DNA of 64,000 bases from Rhizobiaceae bacterium (GTDB taxonomy: Bacteria; Pseudomonadota; Alphaproteobacteria; Rhizobiales; Rhizobiaceae), in assembly GCA_017643495.1 (NCBI GenBank), contig JAEPNK010000002.1, forward strand, positions 372,001-436,000. The letters are read 5' to 3'. The position numbers and the translations under genes are program-made. Positions within the stretch are counted from its first letter, which is position 1. Every line of letters begins with the position of its first letter. Positions 18,181 to 27,230 of this stretch are shown here, piece by piece. Under the pieces are notes generated by a model. That model did no database searches and was not told the origin of the DNA. It worked only from the letters and a program-made list of their open reading frames with translations.

Positions 18181-18561
18181 TTATTCCTGCGGCAAACCGT
18201 CATTTATTTCATAAAATGACGCCTTGTCGGAAACATGAATGTGCTTACCGATTTTGAGATCATGCGGACCGTCTATGGAACCTGCCATAATCGAAGTGAA
18301 GGTCTTGCCGTCCTGCTTCCAGAACAATGCTGATCCGCAGACATTACAAAACCCTCTTTGCGAACCTTCTGACGAAACATACCAGGAAAGTGTATCGCCG
18401 CTGATCGTCAAGTCGCTGTTTTCTGCCGCAGTTGCCGCAAAATACAATCCGCTTTGCTTGCGACATTGGCTGCAATGGCAGGCAATAATGTCCCGCATGG
18501 GGCCTATTACCTGCCAATGGATAGAGCCACAAGCGCATGATCCTTTGGTTTCAACCATCAC
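18181..18561 (-). CDS. GFA-family zinc protein
   Basis: A 126-residue protein of the glutathione-dependent formaldehyde-activating (GFA/CENP-V) family. Zinc ligands are visible as Cys9/Cys11 (GSCACG), Cys28/Cys30/Cys33 (ACHCSQC) and Cys72/Cys75 (FCNVCG), the full seven-cysteine set. Many family members are of unknown substrate and only one, in Paracoccus, gave the name. It ends 108 bp before the dioxygenase gene on the same strand and may share a transcript. Confidence 0.93.
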   Translation of the reverse strand: MMVETKGSCACGSIHWQVIGPMRDIIACHCSQCRKQSGLYFAATAAENSDLTISGDTLSWYVSSEGSQRGFCNVCGSALFWKQDGKTFTSIMAGSIDGPHDLKIGKHIHVSDKASFYEINDGLPQE

Positions 18562-18581
18562 ACTTGCCTCTGGTCTTTATA

Positions 18582-19961
18582 TCATGCTGTAGCAGCAATA
18601 GCGCCCTTGTCACTGTCCCTGCCCTCTTCAAGCAATTCTGCTATCAGGAAAGCAAGTTCCAGCGCCTGGCTGGCATTCAGCCGGGGATCACAATGCGTGT
18701 GATAACGGGATGCCAAATCTTCTTCCGTAACCGCTTTCGCGCCACCGGTGCATTCAGTGACATCCTTGCCGGTCATCTCGAAATGAACACCACCAGGATA
18801 TGTTCCTTCGGCCCTGTGAACGGCAAAGAAACTCTGGACTTCAGCCAGGACAAAATCAAACGGGCGTGTCTTAAAGCCACCGGCAGAAATCGTGTTGCCA
18901 TGCATCGGGTCACAAGACCAGACGACCTTGATGCCTTCTTTCTCTACTGCCCTTATAAGTTCAGGCAAATGCTTCTCCACCTTGTCATGGCCAAAACGGC
19001 ATATCAGTGTCAAACGCCCTGCCTCATTCTCCGGATTGAGTATCTTGCAAAGTTCCACAAGGCCATCCGCTGTCATTGAGGGTCCACATTTCAGGCCGAT
19101 AGGATTCTTGATTCCACGGAAATACTCGACATGGGCGTGATCGGGCTGTCTTGTCCGGTCTCCAATCCAGACCATATGACCGGATGTTGTGTAATAATCA
19201 CCAGACGTTGAATCGACGCGTGTCATGGCTTCTTCATAACCCAGAAGCAGTGCTTCGTGGCTGGTGTAGAAATCCGTTTCGCGCAAACGTGGATGCGCAT
19301 CGGCAGAAAAGCCGATGGCCCGCATGAAGCGAAGTGTCTCGCCAAGGCGGTCTGCAAGAGCCTGATAACGGGCGGATTGCGGGGAATCTTTTACAAACCC
19401 CAGTGTCCATTCATGAACATGCTCAAGGTTTGCATAACCGCCCTGGGCAAAAGCCCGGATCAGGTTCAACGTAGCAGCAGATTGCCGGTAAGCCATGATC
19501 TGGCGTTCCGGATCAGGCAGACGTGATGCCTCGTCAAACTCGATACCATTGATGATGTCACCCCGGTAACTCGGCAAAGTCACCTCGCCTTTTGTCTCCG
19601 TATCGGAAGAACGGGGTTTGGCAAACTGTCCGGCAATTCGGCCAACCTTTACAACCGGCTTGGCTGCGCCGTAGGTCAAAACAACAGACATTTGCAGGAA
19701 GACACGGAAAAAATCGCGAATATTGTCAGCGCCGTGTTCCGCAAAACTTTCAGCGCAATCTCCCCCTTGCAGAAGAAACGCCTTGCCTTCCGCAACATCT
19801 GCCAACTGTCGCTTCAGATCCCGGGCTTCACCTGCAAATACGAGCGGCGGATATGAAGCAAGCCGGTCTTCAACGACTTTCAGTGCCGTTTCGTCCGGAT
19901 ATTGCGGAACCTGGATGATTGGTTTTGACCTCCAGGATTGCGGTGTCCATTTGTTCGCCAT
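18582..19961 (-). CDS. 3-deoxy-7-phosphoheptulonate synthase, class II (plant type)
   Basis: First step of the shikimate pathway, condensing phosphoenolpyruvate with erythrose 4-phosphate. The 459-residue length and motifs are those of class II DAHP synthase: WTPQSWR at the start, [65 protein letters not shown] and CDPMHGNT near the end. The frame is open to 20003, but [10 protein letters not shown] is the conserved start, so ATG 19961 is chosen; GTAGAGAAA precedes it. It appears to be a single gene. Confidence 0.96.
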   Translation of the reverse strand: MANKWTPQSWRSKPIIQVPQYPDETALKVVEDRLASYPPLVFAGEARDLKRQLADVAEGKAFLLQGGDCAESFAEHGADNIRDFFRVFLQMSVVLTYGAAKPVVKVGRIAGQFAKPRSSDTETKGEVTLPSYRGDIINGIEFDEASRLPDPERQIMAYRQSAATLNLIRAFAQGGYANLEHVHEWTLGFVKDSPQSARYQALADRLGETLRFMRAIGFSADAHPRLRETDFYTSHEALLLGYEEAMTRVDSTSGDYYTTSGHMVWIGDRTRQPDHAHVEYFRGIKNPIGLKCGPSMTADGLVELCKILNPENEAGRLTLICRFGHDKVEKHLPELIRAVEKEGIKVVWSCDPMHGNTISAGGFKTRPFDFVLAEVQSFFAVHRAEGTYPGGVHFEMTGKDVTECTGGAKAVTEEDLASRYHTHCDPRLNASQALELAFLIAELLEEGRDSDKGAIAATA

Positions 19962-20193
19962 TTTCTCTACTCGCTTCGACGCATATCTAACTCTTTCAGA
20001 CATGGATCATGTCCGACACGGCTTATAAAGCCTATAGGCGGTTTTTTCCAGCACCTTGTTGCCTGAGAGCAATACGTCTCCCGGCTCACTGACGAAAGAC
20101 TTCATTAACCAAGTACGCATCAATACAACCAAAGTAAGATTTTTATAATTCATACAACCTAGAGTTGTTTTTCTAAACACAGGAGGATTAAAA

Positions 20194-20667
20194 GTGAGGA
20201 AACCCCTTTGTCTGGGCATGATGATATTCGCTATCACGCTTGCCCCAAGCCAGCCTTCCCATGCTGTCGATGTGCCCTTTGCCGGCACAGTGGCAAGCGC
20301 TTGCGCCCTGGTTATCGGCACCCCCGGAGTATTTGGCGTGAATGGTTCTGCAAATCTGCTGAGCTCAAAAATTGCTGGAGGGCTTTCAGGCTCTGTAACA
20401 GCAACCACCACGAGTAGCGATTTCTCGGTGTCCGTTGCTTCACCTGCAACATTTACGCTTTCGCCTCCCGGAGAATCCGGTTCGGCGAGTTTTGTTTCAA
20501 CTTATCAGTTGAGCGGCGCGACAACGGCGGGCGAAACCGATGAAAGCACATCAACCAGTCTGAATACCGGAATAACGGTGGTTGGAGTCGATCTCGAGGC
20601 AACCCGTAATACAGGCAACTATACAGCAGGCATTTATGAAGCTGCTGTAACCGTCACCTGCGAATAG
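20194..20667 (+). CDS. Secreted pilin/spore-coat-U-like protein (cassette gene 1)
   Basis: A 157-residue product starting with GTG 20194, fixed by an ideal AGGAGG (20181-20186). Residues 1-24 are a signal peptide (PSHA). The mature protein is Ser/Thr/Gly/Ala-rich and beta-type, with only two cysteines, Cys37 (ASACAL) and Cys156 one residue from the end (VTVTCE), and a closing GIYEAAVTVT strand. That layout resembles chaperone-usher pilins and spore-coat-U proteins, but I cannot assign a family. It leads a three-gene unit of exported proteins; TATAAT at 20144-20149 and an ACAAC/GTTGT inverted repeat (20154-20168) lie upstream. Confidence 0.75.
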   Translation: MRKPLCLGMMIFAITLAPSQPSHAVDVPFAGTVASACALVIGTPGVFGVNGSANLLSSKIAGGLSGSVTATTTSSDFSVSVASPATFTLSPPGESGSASFVSTYQLSGATTAGETDESTSTSLNTGITVVGVDLEATRNTGNYTAGIYEAAVTVTCE

Positions 20668-20674
20668 CGCCTCA

Positions 20675-21067
20675 ATGGAACGGACAGCAATCATCGCAGC
20701 AGTGGGTTTGGCCATCGCGTTATCCCTGCCAGCATCTGCACAATCGTTATCGCCGATGCGTCAGGTTGTGACGAGTTTCAACGACGAATTTGCCATACGG
20801 GTTTTCCCTAAAAACCCGTACAGGCACCGGATCCGGATGGAAGTTCGGGTCTATGACCAGAATTTCAGACTAATCCCGGCAAATGTCAGCCCCAAGGTGA
20901 TGTTGATGGGAGCCGGTTCATCACGTCCCGTAACGGTCGTCATTCCGTTTGGTGACAAAGAGGAGAAACGGGTCAGGATTTGTGCGGAAAGCATCCCCTT
21001 CACAAATCGGCCCCAAATTATAAAGGCACAGGTATGTGGACGATTCTACGCAATAAAGCGCAACTGA
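20675..21067 (+). CDS. Exported single-Ig PapD-like protein (cassette gene 2)
   Basis: A 130-residue product with a clear signal peptide (1-22, PASA). The mature part reads like only the N-terminal Ig domain of a periplasmic pilus chaperone: hydrophobic/hydrophilic alternating strands (RIRMEVRVYDQNF), then IPANVSPKVMLMGAGSSRPV and KRVRICAESIPF, with Cys103 and Cys121 able to form a disulfide. Classical PapD chaperones have two Ig domains and about 220 residues, so this would be a half-size form or a different family. It starts 7 bp after gene 1 without a clear ribosome site, suggesting coupling, and overlaps gene 3 by 34 bp. Confidence 0.72.
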   Translation: MERTAIIAAVGLAIALSLPASAQSLSPMRQVVTSFNDEFAIRVFPKNPYRHRIRMEVRVYDQNFRLIPANVSPKVMLMGAGSSRPVTVVIPFGDKEEKRVRICAESIPFTNRPQIIKAQVCGRFYAIKRN

Positions 21068-21498
21068 CGATTACTTTTTGCGCAATTTCACTGGCAGCCG
21101 AAAGTGCGCTTGCACAACAGGCCACAGTCAACAACAACCAGAATTTCGGATTTAACCTGCCAACACCAGTCATGCCCCACGGCTTTGATGAAGTGCGCGC
21201 CTCGGACGGGACTACCTGTCGTTCAAGCGTCGCTTCAAGCGGCCCGTATCTCGATGTGGGAGGCCTTAGCGGCCAAGACTACAAGGGAGATTCCAGTGGT
21301 GCCACGGTTTATGGGAGGATCGTGGTTCCTCTCGGGAAAAAGCCGCAGCGATTGAACTGCGCATCGCTCTACCAACTCGAGATTGAAAGGCTCAGGCATG
21401 AACTGAGACTTGCACGCTCCGGACTGGGAATGACTGGAGCACATGTTAATGGGCAATGGGCAAAAACGGGATGGAACAACAACGCACCACGACAGTAA
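21034..21498 (+). CDS. Exported protein of unknown family (cassette gene 3)
   Basis: A 154-residue product. ATG 21034 is preferred because it is followed by a good signal peptide (1-27, ESALA). The mature part has NQNFGFNLPTPVMPHGFDEV, Cys62 in DGTTCRSS, a GPYLDVGG segment, VYGRIVVPLG, Cys109 in RLNCASLY and then a charged helix (LEIERLRHELRLAR, residues 115-128). Two cysteines again suggest a disulfide. I do not recognise the family. It overlaps the end of gene 2 by 34 bp in another frame, so the three genes are almost certainly one transcript. Confidence 0.72.
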   Translation: MWTILRNKAQLTITFCAISLAAESALAQQATVNNNQNFGFNLPTPVMPHGFDEVRASDGTTCRSSVASSGPYLDVGGLSGQDYKGDSSGATVYGRIVVPLGKKPQRLNCASLYQLEIERLRHELRLARSGLGMTGAHVNGQWAKTGWNNNAPRQ

Positions 21499-21525
21499 AA
21501 ATGCCGGGTCTATGGCCCGGCATTT
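21499..21525. terminator. Terminator between the secreted cassette and tpa
   Basis: A 10-bp perfect stem (AAATGCCGGG at 21499-21508, CCCGGCATTT at 21516-21525) with a 7-base loop begins right after the stop of cassette gene 3. The U-run is better for minus-strand transcripts (TTTTTAC), so it mainly ends tpa, but can serve both convergent units. Confidence 0.82.
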
Positions 21526-21586
21526 CAACAATCATCAAAACAGACCGACTGGATTCACCCGTTCGGTGTGTCGCTTGACCTGAACG

Positions 21587-22972
21587 TCATGCAGTTACGC
21601 GTGTAATGGCACCATCAACCGCAGAAATTATTTCATCAATATCGGATTTGGTGCAGATCAGTGCGGGACTGAAGCACAGTGTATTGTTGAAACCTTTCAG
21701 CGAGCGATTAGTAGCTCCGATCACAACAGCATTTTCACGGAAACAGTCCGCAACAATGGCCTGTGTCATTGCCTCACTCGCTGGCTCCTTGGTATCCCGG
21801 TCTACAACCAGTTCGGCACCACAGAACAAGCCCTTGCCGCGCACATCACCAATCAGTTTGTGTTTACCCTTGAGGCCTTCAAGTTTCTCAAGAAAGTATT
21901 CGCCCATCTGAATGGTGTTCTCGAGAAGGTCTTCTTCTTCAAGAATACGCATGTTCTCAAGCGCTGCAGCAGGTCCGGCAGTACATCCGCCAAAGGTGGA
22001 AATGTCCCTGAAATATCCCATTGTATCGGAGACTTCGGGTTTCAGCATTTCAAACACTTTTTCAGTCGTTACCGTGCATGAAATGGCCGCATAGCCGGAA
22101 GCCACACCCTTGGCCATAGTAACCATGTCGGGCTCGATGCCGTAGTGCTGGTACCCAAACCATGTACCTGTTCTACCCATACCACAGACCACTTCATCGA
22201 TATGGAGCAGAATATCGTATTTCCGGCAGATCTCCTGGACCCGTTCCCAATAACCTTCCGGCGGCGTAATCACCCCACCTCCGGCAGTTACCGGCTCAAG
22301 GCACAATGCACCAATTGTCTCCGGCCCTTCGCGCAGGATAACTTCCTCAATCGCATTCGCGGCACGAATTCCGTAATCATCAACCTCTCCCCACTGGGAA
22401 CGGTATTCAAGGCAATGTGGCACCTCAACGAAACCGGGCGTAAACGGACCATATTCATCCTTGCGCTCATCCTGGCCGCCAGCTGAAAGCGTGGCAATGG
22501 TTGTGCCGTGATAATCACGTTGACGATAAAGTATCTTGTTCTTTTTCCCGCCATACCGGTTATGGGCAATCTGGCGGACCATCTTGAAGCATTTTTCATT
22601 CGCTTCAGAACCCGAGTTTGAATAGTAAACACGGCTCATGCCAGGCATTTTTTCGATCAGGCGCTCAGCAAAAAGAGCACCTGGAACACTGCCCATGGCA
22701 CCCGCAAAATAGTTCATTTTCACAAGCTGGTCACGAACAGCATTTGCGATGCTTTCCCGGCCATACCCCACGTTCACGGTCCAGACCCCGCCGGAAACCG
22801 CATCAAGATGCTCACGCCCGGCCTGGTTCCAGACCCTCAGCCCCTTGCCCTCGACGATAATCAACGGGTCAACAGCATCAAACTTGGAATGGTTGGTCAG
22901 GTGATGCCAGACATGTGCCTTGTCTGCTTCCACCACATGGGAAATGTCATTAGGATTGATTTGCTTGTTCAT
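21587..22972 (-). CDS. tpa: Taurine--pyruvate aminotransferase
   Basis: Class III PLP aminotransferase predicted to convert taurine plus pyruvate to sulfoacetaldehyde and alanine. Over its 461 residues it carries the segments I associate with Tpa: MNYFAGAMGSVPGALFAERL, MSRVYYSNSGSEANEKCFKM, YRQRDYHGTT, Asp259 in HIDEVVCGMGRTGTW, Lys288 in TMAKGVASGYAAIS and GFNNTLCFSPAL. No xsc (sulfoacetaldehyde acetyltransferase) or taurine transporter is adjacent, so it may serve another omega-amino substrate. Upstream (22973-23107) are inverted repeats that could bind a regulator. Confidence 0.82.
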   Translation of the reverse strand: MNKQINPNDISHVVEADKAHVWHHLTNHSKFDAVDPLIIVEGKGLRVWNQAGREHLDAVSGGVWTVNVGYGRESIANAVRDQLVKMNYFAGAMGSVPGALFAERLIEKMPGMSRVYYSNSGSEANEKCFKMVRQIAHNRYGGKKNKILYRQRDYHGTTIATLSAGGQDERKDEYGPFTPGFVEVPHCLEYRSQWGEVDDYGIRAANAIEEVILREGPETIGALCLEPVTAGGGVITPPEGYWERVQEICRKYDILLHIDEVVCGMGRTGTWFGYQHYGIEPDMVTMAKGVASGYAAISCTVTTEKVFEMLKPEVSDTMGYFRDISTFGGCTAGPAAALENMRILEEEDLLENTIQMGEYFLEKLEGLKGKHKLIGDVRGKGLFCGAELVVDRDTKEPASEAMTQAIVADCFRENAVVIGATNRSLKGFNNTLCFSPALICTKSDIDEIISAVDGAITRVTA

Positions 22973-23009
22973 GATGTCTCTCCACCTACAGTCCCGGTCC
23001 CTCCTGCGA

Positions 23010-23025
23010 ATCTGCCGTGGCAGAT
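23010..23025. promoter_or_regulatory. Inverted repeat upstream of tpa
   Basis: ATCTGCC (23010-23016) and GGCAGAT (23019-23025) form a perfect 7-bp inverted repeat with a two-base centre, 38 bp before the tpa start on the minus strand. A looser GATGA/TCATC repeat lies at 23041-23057. Position suits a repressor or activator site; no regulator gene is adjacent. Confidence 0.4.
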
Positions 23026-23107
23026 CGGACCCTGCATTGCGATGACATCATATCATCAGAAAAAATGAGACTTGCATAGGGATGCAATAGCGCCAGAAGC
23101 GCATTTG

Positions 23108-23713
23108 TCAGGTGCCAGTTGCAGCCTGACCCGGAGAAAACACTACCCCGGTCTGAAGCAGCATGTCGTCAAACTTCTCGATTTGCCGCTCGTCCAGCAC
23201 AACACTTCTCGGATAGAGCGGAGCAGCCCGGTCAGCAATAAGGTCACGGCGAAAGCCAGCCGTTGTGTCCATGAACCGCTGCAATCCGTCATCACCATAC
23301 ACATCGTGAAATCCCTGCATGACTGCATCCAGATAACTTTGCAGAAGCGGGCCACCGGCATCATCGCCATCGGGTTTGTGAGCCACGTAAACATAAATTC
23401 GCTCGGGAAGGTTTGCCGCTTCGAGCAATTCCACGTCATCCAGTGTCAAGGCATGGCGACCATAACCGGCTTCACGCTGGTCAACCATCGGAAGGTTTTC
23501 CAGCCTGTCGATTACAATCATTCCGTCAATGGTGCAGGACGCATCCTGATGGATGGACAGCAGTGCCACATCTTCTGCAAGTGCCTCCGTACGCCCCTGC
23601 CAGTGGCGGCGCCAACCCTTCAGCCGTGCAGGGATGACATCAACAAAACTGGTACGCAAGGTGTGCCGGTTGACCAGTGAGCCGAACCCGAAATAGGCAA
23701 CGAGATCCTGCAT
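23108..23713 (-). CDS. Gamma-glutamylcyclotransferase-like protein
   Basis: A 201-residue cytoplasmic protein starting with AYFGFGSLVN, the substrate-binding loop of the gamma-glutamylcyclotransferase (BtrG/GGCT/ChaC) fold, followed by the usual beta-barrel region and a glutamate-containing segment (DQREAGYGRH) where the catalytic Glu is expected. These enzymes release 5-oxoproline from gamma-glutamyl compounds, including glutathione. The start overlaps the stop of gor by one base (TGATG), so it is translated with glutathione reductase, which supports a glutathione-related role. Confidence 0.8.
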   Translation of the reverse strand: MQDLVAYFGFGSLVNRHTLRTSFVDVIPARLKGWRRHWQGRTEALAEDVALLSIHQDASCTIDGMIVIDRLENLPMVDQREAGYGRHALTLDDVELLEAANLPERIYVYVAHKPDGDDAGGPLLQSYLDAVMQGFHDVYGDDGLQRFMDTTAGFRRDLIADRAAPLYPRSVVLDERQIEKFDDMLLQTGVVFSPGQAATGT

Positions 23714-25107
23714 CAGTCCTCCTGTCGCACTCCGTCTATCACACGATAACTGGGAGCATACATGGTAACCAGTTCTTCAGCTGCAGTCGGATGGACAGCC
23801 ATGGTCCGGTCAAAATCAGCTTTTGTTGCCCCCATTTTGAGGGCAATACCCAGTGTTTGCGCCATTTCCCCGGCATCCGGTCCAAGGATGTGTACACCAA
23901 GGACACGATCGGAGGCATTATCGACGACAATTTTCATCATCATTCGCTCATCAGACCCGGAAAGCGTATTTTTCATCGGGCGGAACCGGGCCCGATAAAT
24001 GTCGAGAGCCGGATAATCCTTGGCAGCATCTTCTTCACTCATCCCGACCGTGCCGATTTCAGGCTGGGAGAAAACAGCGGTCGGGATCAATTCATGATCC
24101 GGACTCGTTGGATTGTCACGGAACACGGTTTCGACAAGGCACATCGACTCATGAATGGCGACCGGTGTCAGCGAAACCCGGTTCGTAACATCTCCGACAG
24201 CCCAGATATGCTCCACGCTGGTTCGTGAATAGGCATCAACAAGAATGTTGCCCTTGCCATCGGTTCCAACTCCTGCAGCTTCGAGCCCAAGACCTTCTGT
24301 CTGCGGATTTCTGCCGATTGCGAGCATGATCACGTCGGCCACAAGTTCCTTGCCCTTGCGGGTTTTGGCAGCAATCTTGCCGCTGTCATCCTTGCTGATT
24401 GCCGCGAACACATCGCCGCATATTACCTCAATGCCTTTTGCCTCCATCTCTTCATGAAGCGCCTCACGAAGATCTCCGTCAAACCCGCGCAGGATCTCTT
24501 CTCCGCGATAGATCAGCTTTACCTTGGAGCCCAGACCGGCAAAAATACAGGCAAATTCAACCGCAATGTACCCGCCACCGGCAATTATGATGCTCTCCGG
24601 CAGTTCCTCCAGATGAAATACTTCATCAGAAGTGATGCAGAGGTCAGAGCCCTCTACCAAGGCGTCCCTGTTCGGGGTACCACCCACTGCAATCAGGATT
24701 TTCTCGGCAGTTACCGTTTTGTCGAGCGACTTCAGGTAGATTTCATGCGCGCCCCGAAGTTCGGCCCGGCTGTCAAAAATGTCAGCCTCGTTGTTCTCAA
24801 GTCCTTTTCGGTAAAGTCCTTCGAGACGTGATATTTCCTTGTCCTTGTTGGCAATCAGGGTTTTCCAGTCAAAAGCGGCCTCACCTGTTGTCCAGCCAAA
24901 CCCTTTCGCTGCCTTGAATTCACTTGAGAAATGGGATGCATAAACCATCAGTTTCTTTGGTACACATCCGCGAATTACACATGTGCCACCCCATCGGTAT
25001 TCCTCAGCGATACCAACACGTTTTCCCATACCGGCAACAAGCCGTCCGGCGCGCACTCCACCAGACCCACCACCGATCACGAAGAAATCGTAGTCATACT
25101 CAGTCAT
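23713..25107 (-). CDS. gor: Glutathione-disulfide reductase
   Basis: FAD- and NADPH-dependent reduction of glutathione disulfide. The 464-residue product has the FAD motif GGGSGGVRA, the redox pair Cys43/Cys48 in GTCVIRGCVPKK, a second nucleotide motif IAGGGYIAVEFACIFAGLG, the FAD-binding VEHIWAVGDVT and the catalytic His-Glu in AVHPTAAEEL. It lies in a minus-strand run rpiA, DUF2059, gor, cyclotransferase. Confidence 0.96.
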   Translation of the reverse strand: MTEYDYDFFVIGGGSGGVRAGRLVAGMGKRVGIAEEYRWGGTCVIRGCVPKKLMVYASHFSSEFKAAKGFGWTTGEAAFDWKTLIANKDKEISRLEGLYRKGLENNEADIFDSRAELRGAHEIYLKSLDKTVTAEKILIAVGGTPNRDALVEGSDLCITSDEVFHLEELPESIIIAGGGYIAVEFACIFAGLGSKVKLIYRGEEILRGFDGDLREALHEEMEAKGIEVICGDVFAAISKDDSGKIAAKTRKGKELVADVIMLAIGRNPQTEGLGLEAAGVGTDGKGNILVDAYSRTSVEHIWAVGDVTNRVSLTPVAIHESMCLVETVFRDNPTSPDHELIPTAVFSQPEIGTVGMSEEDAAKDYPALDIYRARFRPMKNTLSGSDERMMMKIVVDNASDRVLGVHILGPDAGEMAQTLGIALKMGATKADFDRTMAVHPTAAEELVTMYAPSYRVIDGVRQED

Positions 25108-25179
25108 GAATTTGTTCCGCCAGGTTGTGTTTGCCTTGGCTGCCCTGAAAGCAAGCGAAGAAAAGGAAAGAAGGCTTTG

Positions 25180-25689
25180 TTAAAGCCCTTTTTCTTTCAG
25201 CTTCTCAGTTACTTCCTTGGTCATGTCCCGATTGATACCTTGACGCCATAGGGCAGAAATTTCATCAATTTCCCTGAACAGTATCGGGGTATTTGTCAGA
25301 AACTTGATACCGGTTTCGCTTGAGAAAAAGCTGCTAATGCTCTCAAGCTCGGCCTGGGTGAACTTTCTGGTGTAGACGTCAACAATTTCCTTCTCCAGGT
25401 CACCACGCCTAGAAGCCAGAGAAATTGCGACCTCATCCACTGTATCTGAAATTTCAGACTCAATGTCTGGCCGGTTAGCTATCAGTGCGGCTTTCTGGAA
25501 AGAAGCAAGCTGTGGCAAAATGCTGTCCAGCCTGTCAGAAGCACCCGTGGCCTCCATTGCTGCGCGTGCAGCCTGGCGATGCTCGTCAGTCACTTCCTGC
25601 GCCAGTGCAGCCATACTGACAAACACAGCTGCCGCAAACGACAAAACAGACAAAAATACATCACGCGTGTGCGTAACCCTCATTCTCAT
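25180..25689 (-). CDS. Exported DUF2059 protein
   Basis: A 169-residue product with signal peptide (about residues 1-30, ending MAALAQ) and a helical DUF2059 domain: VDVYTRKFTQAELESISSFF followed by SSETGIKFL. Function of the family is unknown; it is usually periplasmic. The frame is open to 25734, but CGGAGAGTTTCC places the ribosome site for the ATG at 25689. It lies 41 bp after rpiA and 72 bp before gor. Confidence 0.88.
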   Translation of the reverse strand: MRMRVTHTRDVFLSVLSFAAAVFVSMAALAQEVTDEHRQAARAAMEATGASDRLDSILPQLASFQKAALIANRPDIESEISDTVDEVAISLASRRGDLEKEIVDVYTRKFTQAELESISSFFSSETGIKFLTNTPILFREIDEISALWRQGINRDMTKEVTEKLKEKGL

Positions 25690-25730
25690 GGAAACTCTCC
25701 GTTGGAATACTTTCGCGATGGTATAACCCA

Positions 25731-26417
25731 TCATCCAAGCTTTTTCACCCCGTTTGGGCTCGATAAAAAAACAATGTCCGCGTAGCCTATAAACAATCCG
25801 TGCTCAACCACCCCCGGGATTTCGAGCAACGCAGATGAAAGGCTCGATGCATCCGGAATGTGGCCAAAAGAAGCATCAATGATAAAATGCCCGCCATCGG
25901 TGACAAATGGCGCCTCATGGCCTCCACGCAAGCTTGTATCCCCTGTCAGGCCAAGTTTCTTGCAAGCCAGTTGAACGGCAATACGGGTAGCCTCCAGACC
26001 AAAAGGGTTCACCTCAATCGGCAAGGGGAATTTTCCCAACGTCTCAACAAGTTTGCTTTCATCAGCAATGACCACCATTGAGGCAGCAGCATTCGCAACA
26101 ATTTTTTCCCGCAACAGCGCACCGCCCCCGCCCTTTATCAGGGTCAGGTTACCATCCACTTCGTCGGCACCATCAACCACAAGGTCGAGTTCCGGCATGG
26201 CATCAAGCGTTGTCAGGGGAACACCGAGTTCCTCACACAAAACCCGTGTTTTCTCGGATGTCGGAACACCGGTCACGGAAAGCCCTTGCGAAACCATGTC
26301 GGCCAGCAGCCGGATAAATTCATCTGCTGTCGAGCCTGTACCGATACCCAGCCTCATGCCATCCTTGACGAGCGTTGTAGCCGCGCGCGCAGCCTCGATT
26401 TTTAGTTCGCGACTCAT
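25731..26417 (-). CDS. rpiA: Ribose-5-phosphate isomerase A
   Basis: Interconverts ribose 5-phosphate and ribulose 5-phosphate (pentose phosphate pathway). The 228-residue protein has [10 protein letters not shown] near residues 26-35, [27 protein letters not shown] with the catalytic Asp and Glu, [15 protein letters not shown] and a closing [13 protein letters not shown]. It is divergent from gph, the two being separated by 126 bp. Confidence 0.97.
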   Translation of the reverse strand: MSRELKIEAARAATTLVKDGMRLGIGTGSTADEFIRLLADMVSQGLSVTGVPTSEKTRVLCEELGVPLTTLDAMPELDLVVDGADEVDGNLTLIKGGGGALLREKIVANAAASMVVIADESKLVETLGKFPLPIEVNPFGLEATRIAVQLACKKLGLTGDTSLRGGHEAPFVTDGGHFIIDASFGHIPDASSLSSALLEIPGVVEHGLFIGYADIVFLSSPNGVKKLG

Positions 26418-26543
26418 GATATGCTATGGTCTTTCCCTGTTTATGCTGATAGGCCACGCACATAACACGCGGCAGTTCTTGTCGCCATTCGTTTTCAGGC
26501 GTTTCAACAGGCTTACCTGTTTTCCAACACAAGAGGAACGAGC

Positions 26544-27230
26544 ATGACTACCGGTCCCCTGGTAATATTTGACCTCGATGGCACACTTGCACACACCGGA
26601 CCTGACCTGCTTGCAACGCTAAACCGGACAATTGAGCCCCACGGGCTGCCTCCCCTGTCTCTCGATACGTTGAATTACACCTTGGGACAGGGCGCAAAAG
26701 CAATGATAGCAACTGCTTTTGCAACAGCAGAAATACCTCTTTCAACCACATTGCATGATCAACTTTTTGCCGGGTTTCTGGAAGATTACGAGCAAAATAT
26801 CTGTGTTGAAACGCACCTGTTTGAAGGTGTCATGGAGGCAATGGTCGAACTTGAAAAGAAAGGGTGCACTTTTGCAGTCTGCACCAACAAGACAGAAAGA
26901 ATGGCCAGATTGTTGTTGGAGAAACTGGAAGTGTCAAACCGGTTCAAGGCATTGACAGGCGGTGACACATTCGAGTTCAGGAAACCCGACCCGCGTCATC
27001 TGGAAGAAACCGCACGCCTTGCCGGAAGTCCCCTGGCAAACTGCATAATGATAGGTGACTCAAAAGCCGATATTGGCGCTGCAAAAAGTGCAGCAATTCC
27101 AAGCATAGCAGTCACGTTCGGTTATTCCGACATCCCCGTGGAAGACCTTGGCGCAAGCCGGATAATCGATCATTTCAGCAAGCTGCCGGAAACCGTTTCT
27201 GATCTGCTGTCAAACGGTCATGCAACCTGA
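26544..27230 (+). CDS. gph: Phosphoglycolate phosphatase (HAD family)
   Basis: HAD-superfamily phosphatase, 228 residues. The nucleophile motif is FDLDGTLAHTGPDL with Asp10 and Asp12; motif II is VCTNKT and motif IV IMIGDSKADI. Length and cap domain match Gph, which removes 2-phosphoglycolate formed in DNA repair or by oxygenation. The substrate is by family similarity. Its 3' end overlaps the convergent GGDEF-EAL gene by 13 bp. Confidence 0.87.
   Translation: MTTGPLVIFDLDGTLAHTGPDLLATLNRTIEPHGLPPLSLDTLNYTLGQGAKAMIATAFATAEIPLSTTLHDQLFAGFLEDYEQNICVETHLFEGVMEAMVELEKKGCTFAVCTNKTERMARLLLEKLEVSNRFKALTGGDTFEFRKPDPRHLEETARLAGSPLANCIMIGDSKADIGAAKSAAIPSIAVTFGYSDIPVEDLGASRIIDHFSKLPETVSDLLSNGHAT

Noticed and set aside
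23072-23680. Plus-strand open frame of 202 codons opposite the cyclotransferase-like gene
   Set aside because: Antisense shadow of a gene with a recognisable family motif and coupled start.
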